A DNA stretch of 64,000 nucleotides from Sacculina carcini (taxonomy: Eukaryota > Arthropoda > Thecostraca > Sacculinidae), in NCBI GenBank assembly GCA_916048095.2, contig OU696570.1:5943518-6007517 (forward strand), read 5' to 3'. Positions within the stretch are counted from its first letter, which is position 1. The number at the start of each line of letters is the position of its first letter. The notes beneath the pieces are model-generated. The model did no database searches. It saw only the letters and a list, made by a program, of their open reading frames with translations, and was not told the origin of the DNA. Below are positions 9,919 through 20,695 of this stretch, one piece after another. A program made the position numbers and the translations under genes.

Positions 9919-11575
9919 CTGATCACTTTCCCACTATCTCCCAATTTAGAACCAATGAAGTTAAAATTAAACCACAAATTTCGAAACTTAGAGCCTTCAA
10001 CAACATTTCCATGACTGAATCCAATACCAAATTGGCTTCTGAAAATTGGGATGAAGTTCTATTACAAGTTCTATTACACACTCAAGGACCTGTTTTAGGA
10101 ACATTTTCCTTATAAAATTATCAAAACGAAAAATAAATGTGAACTGAGCCCCCACATCACTCCTGAAATCAACGCTAAAATTAGAGAAAAACTCGAATGT
10201 TAAGACTTTCGAAAAGGTGGCCAATTATTTATAGAGAAGAATATAGAAGGTATCGGAACAATTTTACAACCTTGATGAGAATAACAAAAAGCAAATACTA
10301 TAAAGATGAATTATATTCGAATAAAGGCAATGCTAAAAAACACTGGCAAATTAATAACTCATTAATGGGAAACAAAAATCATGGTGACAATATATTGAAC
10401 TACACAAAAATTGTCAAAATATTCCTGTGTTTAATGAACACGTTTTGAATGCTGGTACTCTGAAATATCAAAGCAGTCCTGATTTCAAATCATTCATTTC
10501 AACATCACCATCTTCTCCCATGTGTCTACAATAAACTAATGATAAATAAATAAAAAATATCCTAGGTACATTCAACAGTCATGCGTCAGGTTACGATGAA
10601 ATTACTCCTATATTACTGAAATTTACCGCAGATACCTTAAGTGTTCCTCTGGTTCATATTATTAAACTATCATTTTCCATCGGACATTATTCTCATCAAC
10701 TTAAATGTGGTAAAGTTATTCCAATTTTTAAATCAGGTGATAGAAGGAATGTAAATAATTATAGACCTATATCTATGCTTCCTTCATTTGATAAAGTATT
10801 CGAAAAAGCAATATCCTATAGACTGATCTCATACCTTGAAAAAAATGAACTTTCAAACTGGGATCAGGCCAATGATCTAATGATAAATTTGAAAAACGTA
10901 CTATATTATATTTCAAAATCGGTCTGTTAAACACGACCGGAATCGTATTGGATGGTGTTTACTTGAGACAGAGTAATTCCACCAAATTCTTGGGTGTTAT
11001 CATTGATGAGAACATGAACTGGAGTGTTCACATCAGTGAACTTTGTTCCAAACTTGCAATAGTAACGGGGATTGTATATTGGGTTCAACACAACTTAACA
11101 CAAGAGGCAAGCATGAATGTATATTATGCAATATTCTACCCACACTTGATATATTGCGTATCAGTCTGGGCCAGTACTTATAGTTCATTTTAACTCAAGT
11201 TAATGTAGCACAGAGGAAAACTTTGCGTTGCATTTTCCACAGGAAAAAATTCGACTCCACGGAAGACATCTTCAGGAACAAAGACATTCTCAATTTCTCA
11301 TCAATCCATAAGTACTGCACAATCCTCCTTATATACAAATTGATAGGACGTGACTCTATTTTTCAAATATACGATCACGCTTGTAATACTAGAAATAATA
11401 ACTTGAACTTGTCTTTACCGAAGTTTAGGACCACACTAAAAATAAGTGTGGTGAGTTACAGGCCGGAAATATTCAACTGCTTGCCTACTGAAATACAGGC
11501 TCTAGTAAATTGTAGCAGCCCGCATCGGTTCAAAAATGTGATACGAAAACACTTTCTTGATAACCAATATTAATT
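9919..11575 (+). pseudogene. LINE reverse transcriptase relic (same element as 6840-7285)
   Basis: This continues the LINE after its endonuclease. The linker is broken by many stops. Reverse transcriptase starts near 10570 (HASGYDEITPILLKF, KVIPIFKSGDRRNVNNYRP, ISMLPSFDKVFEKAISYRL). The catalytic YADD region is deleted: at about 10880-10930 the frame jumps to the post-RT part, KFLGVIIDENMNWSVHISEL, AIFYPHLIYCVSVWASTY. The C-terminus FNCLPTEIQALVN and RFKNVIRKHFLDNQY ends at the stop near 11575. It is APE-type and non-LTR. I do not assign the clade. Confidence 0.8.
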
Positions 11576-12678
11576 ATGTTCATGCTAAATGCAATGGCTC
11601 CCATAGTCGTGTTCGTCTACGCTCATTGTGTGTTGGCATGTTCTTATGTTCTGTTTGATATTCATTCCCTTTGCACTCGGTGTTGTGAACTCATAATGTG
11701 CGGTTGTGTCGTGCAATTTGTGACTACACCTCTAATTGTTGTTGCTTTGGTTGTATGTCTTGTTGTTATTACGAGCGAGCGAAGCGAGCAAGTTCATACT
11801 TGGTGTTACTAGAAAAGTGAGTTTGAGCGGCCCGCCGGCCGTGGTCACGCTTTTCAGAGGCTTATATCTCTGGAACCATAAGTCCGATTAACATGCATTT
11901 TTTTGTTGGGTAGCCTCATCCTTCCTGCCGCGGATAATATGAAGCCGAATCATGTCAGTGCCCACTGTGGCACGTAGCAAGTCCCAAATGCCCTCCTACT
12001 TTTCCAAAAACACTTTTTACCCGTTTTTCAGAGGCTTATATCTCTGGAACCATAAGTCCGATTAACATGGTTTTTTTTGTTGGGTAGCCCAATCCTTCCT
12101 GCCGCGAATGAGACCACGCCGAATCATGTCAGTACCCAGTGTGGCACGTGGCACGTGCCATATGCCCTCATATAATTTAGCAGAAAACTTTGCTCATGCA
12201 CACAGACAAATGCATTTACGACAAAGTTTGATTACATATGATAGCTTCGCGCTCGCTCGTTCATCGCCGAACACGGCGCTGGTTGTTGTCACTTACTGGT
12301 TGTTGTCATGTTGTAATTTGTTTACATTACAAGTTCTCAAGTTTAATAATGTTGATGGTTTAATGTTAAGGTTTCTGGTCATTATGTAATTTTTATATAC
12401 AAATGTATATGATTTTTTACTGTTATAAGTTATCAAGTTTCATGTTAAGTTTAATCGTCACGTTTTCTGCTCAATACTTAATTTTTCTAAATTATTTTTT
12501 ATGTTTTAAGTTTTCATGCTCAACTAGTTTGAAGGTTTTTTGCCAAGTTTCTCGCATAATGAGTTTTTTAATTGTCTATTAAGAAGCCAAAAATTGGCTT
12601 GACAGACTATGCTACTGCACTTAATTAATATTGCTTTTCTTGTGTTTGTTATGGAAATACATTACTATTACTATTACA
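11576..12678 (+). mobile_element. 3' UTR and (ATTACT)n tail of the LINE
   Basis: Non-coding. It contains a direct tandem duplication with a 174-bp period (first copy from 11851, second from 12025, both starting TTTTCAGAGGCTTATATCTC). It ends in an attactattactattac tail at 12661-12677 that abuts the next MITE. Confidence 0.6.
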
Positions 12679-12926
12679 GTGGCGGATCCAGAGTGCAATT
12701 TTAGCACTAAAATATTTTTGGGGGGCTGACCTTCGGGTCGTGTACAGTCGGGTCGATCAGTCGTGTACATGCATCATTATGCAACGTCTTTGCGATGTTT
12801 ATATCAACAAATTCTGCAGAAGCATATTTATCTGACCTCTTAGTGAGCCTTTCGGATATGATGAGTTGATAGAAACATTTTTGGGAGGTTTCCGCCCCCT
12901 GATCTCCACTCTGGATCCGCCAGTGA
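12679..12926. mobile_element. MITE with GGCGGATCCAGAGTG termini
   Basis: The left end reads CAGTGGCGGATCCAGAGTG. The right end reads inward CACTGGCGGATCCAGAGTG. Length is about 248 bp with no coding. It sits between the LINE tail and the hAT C-terminal coding region. The target duplication is unclear. Confidence 0.65.
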
Positions 12927-13330
12927 CACTTGACCCTCTCCCCTCCAGCCAGAACCAGGACATGGTGACAGAAAAGCCTAAAGAAGCCAGCGACGACCCA
13001 TTTGCCCTCCTGGAGAGCCCCACTGTCGTGGAGGAGGATGGGCCCAGCATTCAGGAGCTAATCAAGGTGGTGGACACCTGGGATAGGAGCAAAGTGGCAG
13101 AAATGAAGCCTGGGCAATTCCCCAGCATGTACAGGGATAAGTGATCTCGTAACATTGCCTTGCCCAGCTCTGCTGCCGTGGAGCGCATGTTATGCACTGC
13201 TAGTTACGTCCTCAGGCCCAAGCGTGCATGAATGACCAGCGACAGGTTTGAGAAGTTGGTCTTCACCAAAGGAAACATGCAGCTCCTGGATGCTGTCCTG
13301 AGGAGGAAGAGTCCGAGTCAGAGAGACTAA
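12927..13330 (+). pseudogene. hAT transposase C-terminal dimerisation domain
   Basis: Coding similarity resumes after the MITE with PSSQNQDMVTEKPKEASDD and DTWDRSKVAEMKPGQFPSMY. After a stop at 13141 it becomes the hallmark hAT C-terminal dimerisation block, LPSSAAVERMLCTASYVLRP, then TSDRFEKLVFTKGNMQLL and a final stop at 13330. A second stop lies within the block at about 13231. Together with the flanking CAGTG termini this identifies the 6305-13744 element as hAT. Confidence 0.8.
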
Positions 13331-13744
13331 TGTGGAATAAAACTTGTAGGTCATAGACTGGTTCCAGTGACACTTTTTGTCTAGTTAATTAATTAATTAG
13401 TTAGTTAATAAATTTTCACTGTGGAAAAATAGTATGTATGTTTTTTTCAAAAATTTCAATTTAAAAAAGGTACTTTTTAGTTGGTCATTGGTTAGTTGGT
13501 CATTTTTAACGAGCCGAATGACCTACTAAAAATTCATTCGCAACAAAAGCGAATGACCTACTAAAAATTAGTAGGTCATTAACTTTTGTTATCGCAAGTT
13601 TACATTTTTTATCGATATCATTTCATCGTTCATCGCAGGTTGGGTTTTGAATTTTTTATCGTTTATCGTTTATCGCAGGTTGGGGAAAAATGAGCGTTTT
13701 ATCGTTATCACAAGTTCGAAAAAACGTTATCGCACAAGCCACTG
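13331..13744. repeat. hAT right subterminal region
   Basis: Contains inverted AATGACCTACTAAAAATT motifs (13530-13590) and multiple TTTATCGTTTATCGCA motifs before the right terminus. Confidence 0.6.
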
Positions 13745-14059
13745 GTGAATTTTTTACTTCCAGGCCAAATGGCAAAACTCACAAAATGCATTGTAAATAA
13801 GATAACTTTTCGGTGCCCAATCATTACACTCGTAAACCTAAACTAACCTAAGTATTAATATTATACATACTACATTCCTATTATAATCACAATTATAATT
13901 ATGAACCAGTGGCGGGGCCAAGAGGGGTTCAAGCCCCCCAAAATATGCCAAGCCCCCACTGAAACCACAAACAATCCTGGTCATGAAAATTTTGAGCGTA
14001 GTTCCCCATGTTTCGTAGGATGAGCGTACATCCTCTTTTCCCCGGACATATCTTTTGAA

Positions 14060-15892
14060 CACTAGAACAGCCAAGATATTTGTATTACTACAACAGCCAA
14101 GACGCGTCATTTGAAGCAGATGGTATATTATCAAATTTTCAGTGTTTTTAAATCAAATATATATCTCTTCATTAGCAAATCGATACCCTCCTATCTTATC
14201 CAGCTTGTATGGCTACGGCAGATTTCCGTGGGGAGCTAGTGGCCGTACGAAATATGTTATAATCAAGATCGACCACTAAAGGCGAGCTCAACAGCCAATC
14301 AAAATGAGGCAATCAAATCAAAATACCTTCCCTTCTATTCATATATTATCTCACAACTAAAAATTCATTTATATGACGTATGTGAATAACATAAAATCAA
14401 TTCTTGTCTTTCTGCCTTCAAACATAGTCGTGAATCATCCATTCCGACTGATATTTTAGTCTATGATTTCAAATTACGATAACTTGGCTCTTTGGAGTCC
14501 AAAGATGATAAGATTTTCAGCTAAGGAGTTGTTCCAGAAACTGGATAATATACCATCAGACTGCGGCGGTTCTGAGGGGGAGAGCGATGAAGAATTAGAG
14601 GCAATAACGTATGAACTTCATCCTAACAGTGACTCCTCTGAATCGGACGATGAAAATGACACATCTGAAGACCTAGTGAATTAAACATCAACAACTCCAA
14701 GTGGCGATTCCGGAGAGTCTATTTTTGTTTTCGGTCGCGACCAAACCAAGTGGAAGTTTTTGAATAATTTGGAATATCCTCGTGGTCGACAACCAGCACA
14801 CAACATATTCCGTGGAAAAGAAGGTGATTCAGCTTCGTGCGTAAATGTGGACTCTCCTTTGTCGACCTGGAATGTGCTTTTAGATTAAGAAATACTCGAT
14901 TGCATTGTGTGAGCTACAAACGAATATGCCCAAATGACTTCCTAGTTGGTCCGTCTCTGTATCAGACATTGAAGTGTTTGTCGGACTTTTGTACCTTCGG
15001 GGCTACATGAACAAAAAGAAGTTTCCACTTGATATGCTATGGTCTAAAGACATGGGATCGGACTCATATCGGAATACAATGGCAAGAAAACAATTTAATT
15101 TCAAAAACCAAATCAAAAAGTTTCTTCGCTTTGATAAACGGTCAACTCGCCGCCAAAGACTGGAAACAGACAAGTTTTGTTGGATTTCACATTCTCAATC
15201 GCTTCGCGGAGAACAGCCAAAAAGCTTACTACCCAGGAGAATAGTTGACGATAGATGAGCAAGTATTTCCAACAAAATCTCGCTGTCGGTTTCTTCAATA
15301 TATGTCGAATAAACCGGACAAATTCTGTATCAAGTTTTAGATATTAGCGGACCTGAAATGTTAATATTGTTTGAACATCAAGCCTTACCATGGGAAAGAC
15401 AAAGAAATAGTACCAAGCCTGGGAACGCATGTTGTTATGACTTTGATGGCGCCTTACCTTCGAAGAGGGCACAATGTTACAACATATAATTTTTTAACAC
15501 TATTGTTACCGTCACTCTGATTGAACAGATGCTAAGCGGCAAGTGGAAAAGTATGCATTTTTTGTATATATTATAAGCTCTAGTGATTTTATAATATACT
15601 CCTATCTTTGTTCTTGAGTATTTTAAAATTTAAGAGAGGTCAAACCGTAGCGAAAAATGCACAAAATTATTTGAATCTGATTTGCGTCCATTGATGCATT
15701 TAGGCTGTTCAGGGTATAAATAGTCCCCAATCGGAAACTTCGAAATACATTCTTTCAAAATACACTATGCATAATCATCTGTCAAATTTATTAAAAGTCA
15801 CAATATATTCTCAAAATTTAATTGATTTCCTTTCAGCCACAACATTTTGAAGTTTGATTTGCGTGAATTTACGCAACTCGGCTGTTCTAGTG
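14060..15892 (+). mobile_element. piggyBac transposon
   Basis: Both ends carry CACTAGAACAGCC: left at 14060-14072, right read inward from 15892. The right flank is TTAA (15893-15896) and the left flank is TGAA (14056-14059), a decayed TTAA target. Inner copies of the ACAGCC motif lie subterminally (14090-14100, 15705). The interior holds a broken piggyBac transposase. Confidence 0.85.
14463..15480 (+). pseudogene. piggyBac transposase, multiply broken
   Basis: The N-terminal acidic region (SEGESDEELEAITYELHP, SSESDDENDTSED) resembles the start of piggyBac/PGBD proteins. After a stop at 14684, family blocks continue in shifting frames: SLYQTLKCLSDF, KRSFHLICYGLKTWDRTHIG, then across a stop at about 15244 LTIDEQVFPTKSRCRFLQYM and SNKPDKFCIKF, matching the LTIDEQ...R...F..Y...KP.K.GIK signature. 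HVVMTLMAPYLRRGHNVTTY follows near 15430. At least three frame breaks exclude activity, and the C-terminal third is missing. Confidence 0.85.
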
Positions 15893-16216
15893 TTAAGGGC
15901 TGTCCAGGCAGTTCGGATTGTTTTTGTAAAATCCTTCAAATGTCCGGGGTTTACATAGTTTGAGTAGTTAAATAAAATATGTTTCCTCTGCGAGTGTATA
16001 ATGGTTTGGCCCGTGCCTAAAACATCAATAGCAACACTTGACCTATAAAGAAGTACATTTTCAATAAAAATGTAAATGTTAAATACAAGGCTAAGCTTTT
16101 CGAGCGTGCACGAAATGTCCTATTTTAAGAAATTCGGAATATGGTCACCCTATGTTTCGCCAAGCCATCGCACCTTTTTTCTCAGCCCCCATCGGAAAAA
16201 TCCTGGCGTCCCGCTG

Positions 16217-17700
16217 GTGTGATTCCCGTTCTACATCATCTTGACCACTTGATTGGAGTTTGTGACCAGCCACTATAGGAGGCGACAAAGGAGTAGTTAC
16301 AAATTTGACACACAGATGTCGCTGATGTTCAAAACGCCAGAAATTCACCTATGGCGCGGCGTGCCTGTTCGAGCTCAAACACTGACAGTTGAGCTAGTGA
16401 GTGCGTTGTGTTTGTGCGGTCGGGTCTGACTCTGGACAAGGCCGCTTTGTTCGCGGCCGTGTCATTGGAAACCTGTTGATTACTGGATATCCAGCCATTG
16501 CTCGTTCGCTCACTGTAAGTGATCCTAACCAGACACTAGTACATACGAGTAAACATTTGTCGCGTTGGGTCAACTGTGTTTCTGGCTGAGCAAAGTGCAG
16601 TCAAGGCCAATCGTTTCGTGGAACTCATCCGGCGTGTCAACTATAGACAGAGGGCATTGTGTTGGTATTATATTAACAGCAACTTAGACCTTGAACGGTG
16701 ATGATTCACACGCATTGATGGAAGAGGCTTGGACATTGTCATTGGGCAATGAAACCTTGTTGAAGCCTAAAATGTATACATAAAAAGTTAGTTAGGATTG
16801 TTGAAATTTTGTTTCTTGTTGTTGATAGTGTTTCAAATTGTTCGTGAACAACTGGTAGTGTTTTATAGTGTATGGTTGCAGCTTGGACATAATCCGTTTG
16901 ACAAGAAGTATATCGTAGCGATGGTGGCGTTTCAACTGACTCCAATTGACTTCAAATACACAGCGTAGTCTCAACGCGTAAACAAGTATAAGTTGCTGGA
17001 CACTGCCCTTCACAACACACACGCACACACACACACACATACATACTCGTTCTCATACGTGGAGCAATGCCAAATGGCTGGACTATTCATCAACAATACA
17101 ACTCTGTCGTTGAACTTGCACACACACACATACATACACGTACACACGCGTAAACACATGAGCATAACCTCAGCAAATGGTGCAGCATCGCACAATAACC
17201 ACACACACCCCTCGTCGTAACTGAATTATGGATAGGGCACAACACAAAGTTCCCCTCGTTCCGTCGCGTCCCCCGCCCTACCATGTCCCTTCTGTTTACA
17301 CCCCAGCCAGGAAATGCGACACACAAGTCAGTGCGTAGTCGGTAGCCGCTGTTGCGTTGTTTAGACCAAACACCGCGCATTCACGCATTCACGCGTATGC
17401 GTCAGTGGCATGCATAAAAGTGTTTTGCGAAATCATCAATACGACATCACTATGATCGTACAACCATCAAATAGGATACTGAACCAATCAATGACCACGG
17501 TATTTTCTGCCAGCTAACATCAATGCTAGACGGAGCACTGTTCACAGTATTGCGTCTAGTTTCAAAACAAGTAGATAAATAAAATAGGACGTTTCTTTTT
17601 CTGCTGAAAAAGAAATACATGGTTGTTCATCCAAGTTTTCGTATTTGCAGTTAGTTACTCATTAGATAGTCATAAGAAAAGGAAGTCTACCTTCCTATCT
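16217..17700. other. Intron stretch with (CA)n tracts and possible 5' exon
   Basis: Contains the candidate exon noted at 16355-16520, CA-rich microsatellites at 17016-17045 and 17118-17150, and no recognisable coding domain. Confidence 0.5.
16355..16520 (+). promoter_or_regulatory. Possible promoter/non-coding first exon of the tetraspan gene
   Basis: This CpG-richer stretch (GGCGCGGCGTGCC, CGCGGCCGTG) ends in CACT followed by a perfect GTAAGT donor at 16515-16520. Good acceptors lie just before the tetraspan ATG: TTTGCAG ending at 17879, and a pyrimidine-rich tract ending CGCAG at 17939. A 5' UTR exon spliced to the coding exon would fit. This rests on splice motifs and composition only. 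Confidence 0.25.
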
Positions 17701-18002
17701 ACATTTCATTCCTCGTTTCTGATATATTAGTGCCTTCTTAGAGTATATTCATTTTGCTGGTTTCTAACCTCGCGCCTATCGAAGACCGCCTATACGTCTT
17801 GAAGCGTCCTTGGCGTAACACACGTAACATATTTACATGTGCTGTTTGTTCATTTGACGGATGATGACTTGGTTTGCAGCTGTGACATACCGATCTGTGT
17901 GCGCGCACGGCAACCTCTTCTCGTCTGTGTCGCTCGCAGCCGCCCGCTGCTACTCGCTCCCCATCGAGCCGCTCGTCTCCCTCCCCACTCCCCGTCGCCG
18001 CC

Positions 18003-18626
18003 ATGCGCAACTGCTGCTGCTGCATCGGTCTGCGCCCCGGCTGCATCACGATCGGCGTGCTCTTCCTGCTGGCCGACGTGCTGCTGCTGATGTGGGCCGG
18101 ACTGGGCATTGCCGGTGTGCTGGATCCGCCGCTGCCAGACCGTGTCATCAGCCAGCTGTCACTGGATCAGCAGCAAGTGGACATGATGCTCTACGTGGTG
18201 GCCGGCATCGGCGGAGTGTCGGTGTTGTGTGACTTCCTGATGATCGTCGGCGTGGCACGCCACCACCACTGCAGTGTGCTCGTGTGGCTGGTTTGGACGG
18301 GTCTGGTGTTGTTCGCCTCCACGGCAGCGCTCGTCACATTGCTCGCGCTCTGCGTCTGGATTCTGGTCGACGAGACTGCCAGCGACCACATCGGCTGGCA
18401 TCCGGAGAGCACGACGTCCGTGATCGAATCGTTCGTGCTCACTGAGGAACATCGCCGTCACGTGCGTCAGAATGCCACCGTCGCCTCTCTGGTCGCCAGT
18501 TCGGTCGGCCTGCTCGTCATCAGCGTGTTGTGGGGCTGGTACTCGGCCGTATCGGCTTACTGCCACCGCTTGCGCTACGACGATGTTGTCGTTAAGAGCC
18601 AGTACGTGCACAGCAGTCGACTGTAG
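18003..18626 (+). CDS. Nested four-transmembrane protein, LAPTM/DUF4728-like
   Basis: This is a single uninterrupted frame of 207 residues, antisense within the PRPF6 intron. The ATG sits in a GCCGCCATGC Kozak context. The N-terminus has a cysteine cluster (RNCCCCIGLRPGC). Four hydrophobic segments follow, at about residues 13-40, 61-85, 90-122 and 158-185. A possible N-glycosylation site (NAT) lies near residue 157, between the third and fourth segments. The short tail RYDDVVVKSQYVHSSRL is probably cytosolic. The arrangement (Cys-rich start, four spans, about 200 residues) resembles LAPTM4/5 or the invertebrate DUF4728 tetraspan proteins, but I cannot fix the family. Codon use is strongly GC-rich, like the PRPF6 exons and unlike the intron, which argues for a living gene. 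An AATAAA lies 92 nt after the stop. No function is assigned beyond a membrane location. Confidence 0.82.
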   Translation: MRNCCCCIGLRPGCITIGVLFLLADVLLLMWAGLGIAGVLDPPLPDRVISQLSLDQQQVDMMLYVVAGIGGVSVLCDFLMIVGVARHHHCSVLVWLVWTGLVLFASTAALVTLLALCVWILVDETASDHIGWHPESTTSVIESFVLTEEHRRHVRQNATVASLVASSVGLLVISVLWGWYSAVSAYCHRLRYDDVVVKSQYVHSSRL

Positions 18627-18717
18627 AGTGGTCTGCTTCTCCACCTTCTCCGCACGTCCAAATTCGGTGTGACGTCGCGGAGCGGAGGCGAAACGACTCG
18701 AGCGAAGCGAACATCTC

Positions 18718-18723
18718 AATAAA
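18718..18723 (+). terminator. Polyadenylation signal of the nested tetraspan gene
   Basis: A canonical AATAAA begins 92 nt after the stop codon of the 18003-18626 gene and is followed by a GT-rich stretch (gtggtctggtgtctataatt, near 18757). This supports transcription on the plus strand inside the minus-strand PRPF6 intron. Confidence 0.6.
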
Positions 18724-18739
18724 CCTGCTATGTGCCCAG

Positions 18740-20330
18740 CTTCTGCACTGCCTCATTGAGGTGGTCTGGTGTCTATAATTTTGTTCCATATTGTTTGCTT
18801 CTTCAGTTATGGAACTACCCAACCTCCTGCATCGAGAGATGGTATTGCGTCATTAGTGAAGCTAATTGCATGTAATGGTCGCTGACAGCGCTGTAATTGA
18901 TTTTCACCGTAGGGTAGTTGTCACTGGTGAGAGAACGTTTGTCAAGCATGACCGGAACATATTTGCTTTGCATCACAAGTCTCCCGGTCCCGGTACTATG
19001 CGCACGCTCCTCTCAGTGCGTGGTCGAGTGATCTTTTGAGTTTGTATTCAATTCACTGTTTGTATTGAGCTAATGTTGCGTTCATACTTATTGTCATTGT
19101 ATTGCGGCTGTTGGTTGTCACTGGTCATTCGTCACGCCCTTACTGCGTCGCCGCAAGGCATATCAGTTGACCAGGCAATCACTGACCATATGTTCTCACA
19201 TGTACGATATATACAAGCCCCGCTGTGGTATGATCATATGTACAGATGAATGTAAACAGTGTGTACGGATAAGAATGAGTAATACATTAGATATTAGCAA
19301 TGGTGTCTGTCATCCTGGTTCTGACAACGGAGTATCGTAATCGGCGACCTGGAAGACGGGTGGGAGTTTGGAAAGGTCACAATTGCTGCGAGACTACTGC
19401 AGCAGACATGAAATATGCACACATTCACTATACATTCGTTCAGCTTCAGTGGATAATATGACGTATGGAAATGGTGTATTTTTCGAGTTAGAGCACCATT
19501 TTTTGGTTTGTTGTTTCGCTTCATGAAGACATGCACACGAGCCGTAGTGTCTATCTGTTTTGCGTATAAAGCTCCATGCGTTTTTAATTGTGTAAAAATA
19601 CTAAAAAATACGGTCCATGCAAACACAAGCATGCATATTTTAAGTGTATATCAATACAAGCATCAAAGCTGTCTTTTCCTCGTGTTGATCGCACAACAAC
19701 GCAGTTTACCAATCTAGGTTCGCCAAAGGCCCAGCCGGTAAGCACTTGGTATCAGGAAACAGTGTTCAATCGGCAAAAAAGCTTGCGCCACGGGGATCAT
19801 CGTTGACAACATCTCATATCGCAATCAACGCAAATTGCGGATCAACGCAAATTGCAAATCGCCGGAAAAACTCGTCTACACCAATGGATTCGCGAAAAAT
19901 AAAATCGCAAAGCGATAATCCTATTGAAACTTGGATATTGATGACAACAGCCCTCACGGTGGAGATCGTGTAGAATATTCGCCCCAAAACTAACTTTACA
20001 AGAACGGATAACGTACAAATCTAACATCAGCATCAGCCAAAATGACTCACTATATCCAAGAACAGTACTCCGGTGCTTCTGCTCAGCCAAGTTTCAACAC
20101 ACACACACACAAACACGATCATGTCACGCACTCCGGGAGTCACACCCTGCGCATGCTCCGATGCCATAGAGATCTGCATGAAGACACTATTATCTGATTG
20201 TAGCACGTAAATGTGGGTACTTGAGCACTCTTCATATTACGCTCCAAGCGCAACGATTGATCATAATTCATACACAGTGGTTTCTCATTTGCAGGTTACA
20301 CTATATCGCACATAGCTGACATACCTAGCG
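18740..20330. other. Intron stretch, nothing recognised
   Basis: Unique-looking sequence. The only local structure is a short direct repeat of 'aacgcaaattgc' at 19828-19852 and a CA tract at 20098-20112. Confidence 0.5.
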
Positions 20331-20333
20331 CTC

Positions 20334-20334
20334 T

Positions 20335-20374
<40 letters not shown>

Positions 20375-20376
20375 GA
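20334..20376. repeat. (TC)n(CA)n compound microsatellite
   Basis: A CTCTCT tract passes directly into CACACA. Confidence 0.9.
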
Positions 20377-20695
20377 GACACATACACGCACATCGCACAT
20401 GATTTATTGCAAAGTTACAGTCATGATATATTGCAAGTTCCTGCAATTATATTTAATCCAATCCACTTTGCTAGTGCACACACCGGTGTAATCAGCGTAA
20501 AATGGTGTGGAGATGTTCATATTGTACCAAGATCAGTCTATATCTGGGTTATTTGCACTGTAGTGTTTCAATGGTATATCACGGCAAACCCGCGCGCCGA
20601 CAATTGCACGCAACAATCCACATAACAATTAGCAGGTAAAATCAGGTGAACCGACACGAAAGAACGTCAATTATGGTGCACAAACGCAACACAAC

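Larger units (their letters stand above)
6305..13744. mobile_element. hAT transposon carrying nested insertions
   Basis: The left terminus reads CAGTGATTGCCGCTTGCGAT. The right terminus reads inward CAGTGGCTTGTGCGATAACG. Both ends carry repeated subterminal TTTATCGTTTATCGCA-type motifs (6330-6450 and 13590-13735), typical of hAT transposase binding arrays. The 8-bp flanks are atgatttt (6297-6304) and gtgaattt (13745-13752), 6 of 8 matching. Inside lies a broken hAT coding region, interrupted between about 6840 and 12926 by a LINE and a MITE. Without the insertions the element would be about 1.35 kb. Confidence 0.75.
14016..16151. mobile_element. AGGGTGACC-type element inserted in the MITE
   Basis: The left end reads TAGGATGAGCGTACATCCTC followed by TTTTCCCCGGACAT. 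The right end reads inward AGGGTGACCATATTCCGAAT. The insertion is bounded by an exact 8-bp duplication atgtttcg (14008-14015 and 16152-16159), consistent with hAT. It has no transposase of its own. It contains the piggyBac at 14060-15892. Confidence 0.7.
13907..16216. mobile_element. MITE of the GGCGCCAGG family, split by later insertions
   Basis: The left half (13907-14015) begins CAGTGGCGGGGCCAAGAGGG. The right half (16160-16216) ends, inward, CAGCGGGACGCCAGGATTTT. Joined at the duplication atgtttcg, the halves align along their length with the uninterrupted copy at 58271-58449, including the shared CATGTTTCG and AGAAAAATCCTGGCG-like parts. The intervening 2.1 kb is therefore a later insertion. 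A target duplication for this element itself is not clear. Confidence 0.7.

Noticed and set aside
13899..16224. 8-bp target duplication for the outer MITE at 13907-16216
   Set aside because: The flanks ttatgaac and gtgtgatt match at only 4 of 8, no better than chance.
18159..18719. 186-codon minus-strand frame opposite the tetraspan gene
   Set aside because: It is the shadow of a GC-rich coding region; the plus strand has the Kozak start, membrane segments and polyA signal.
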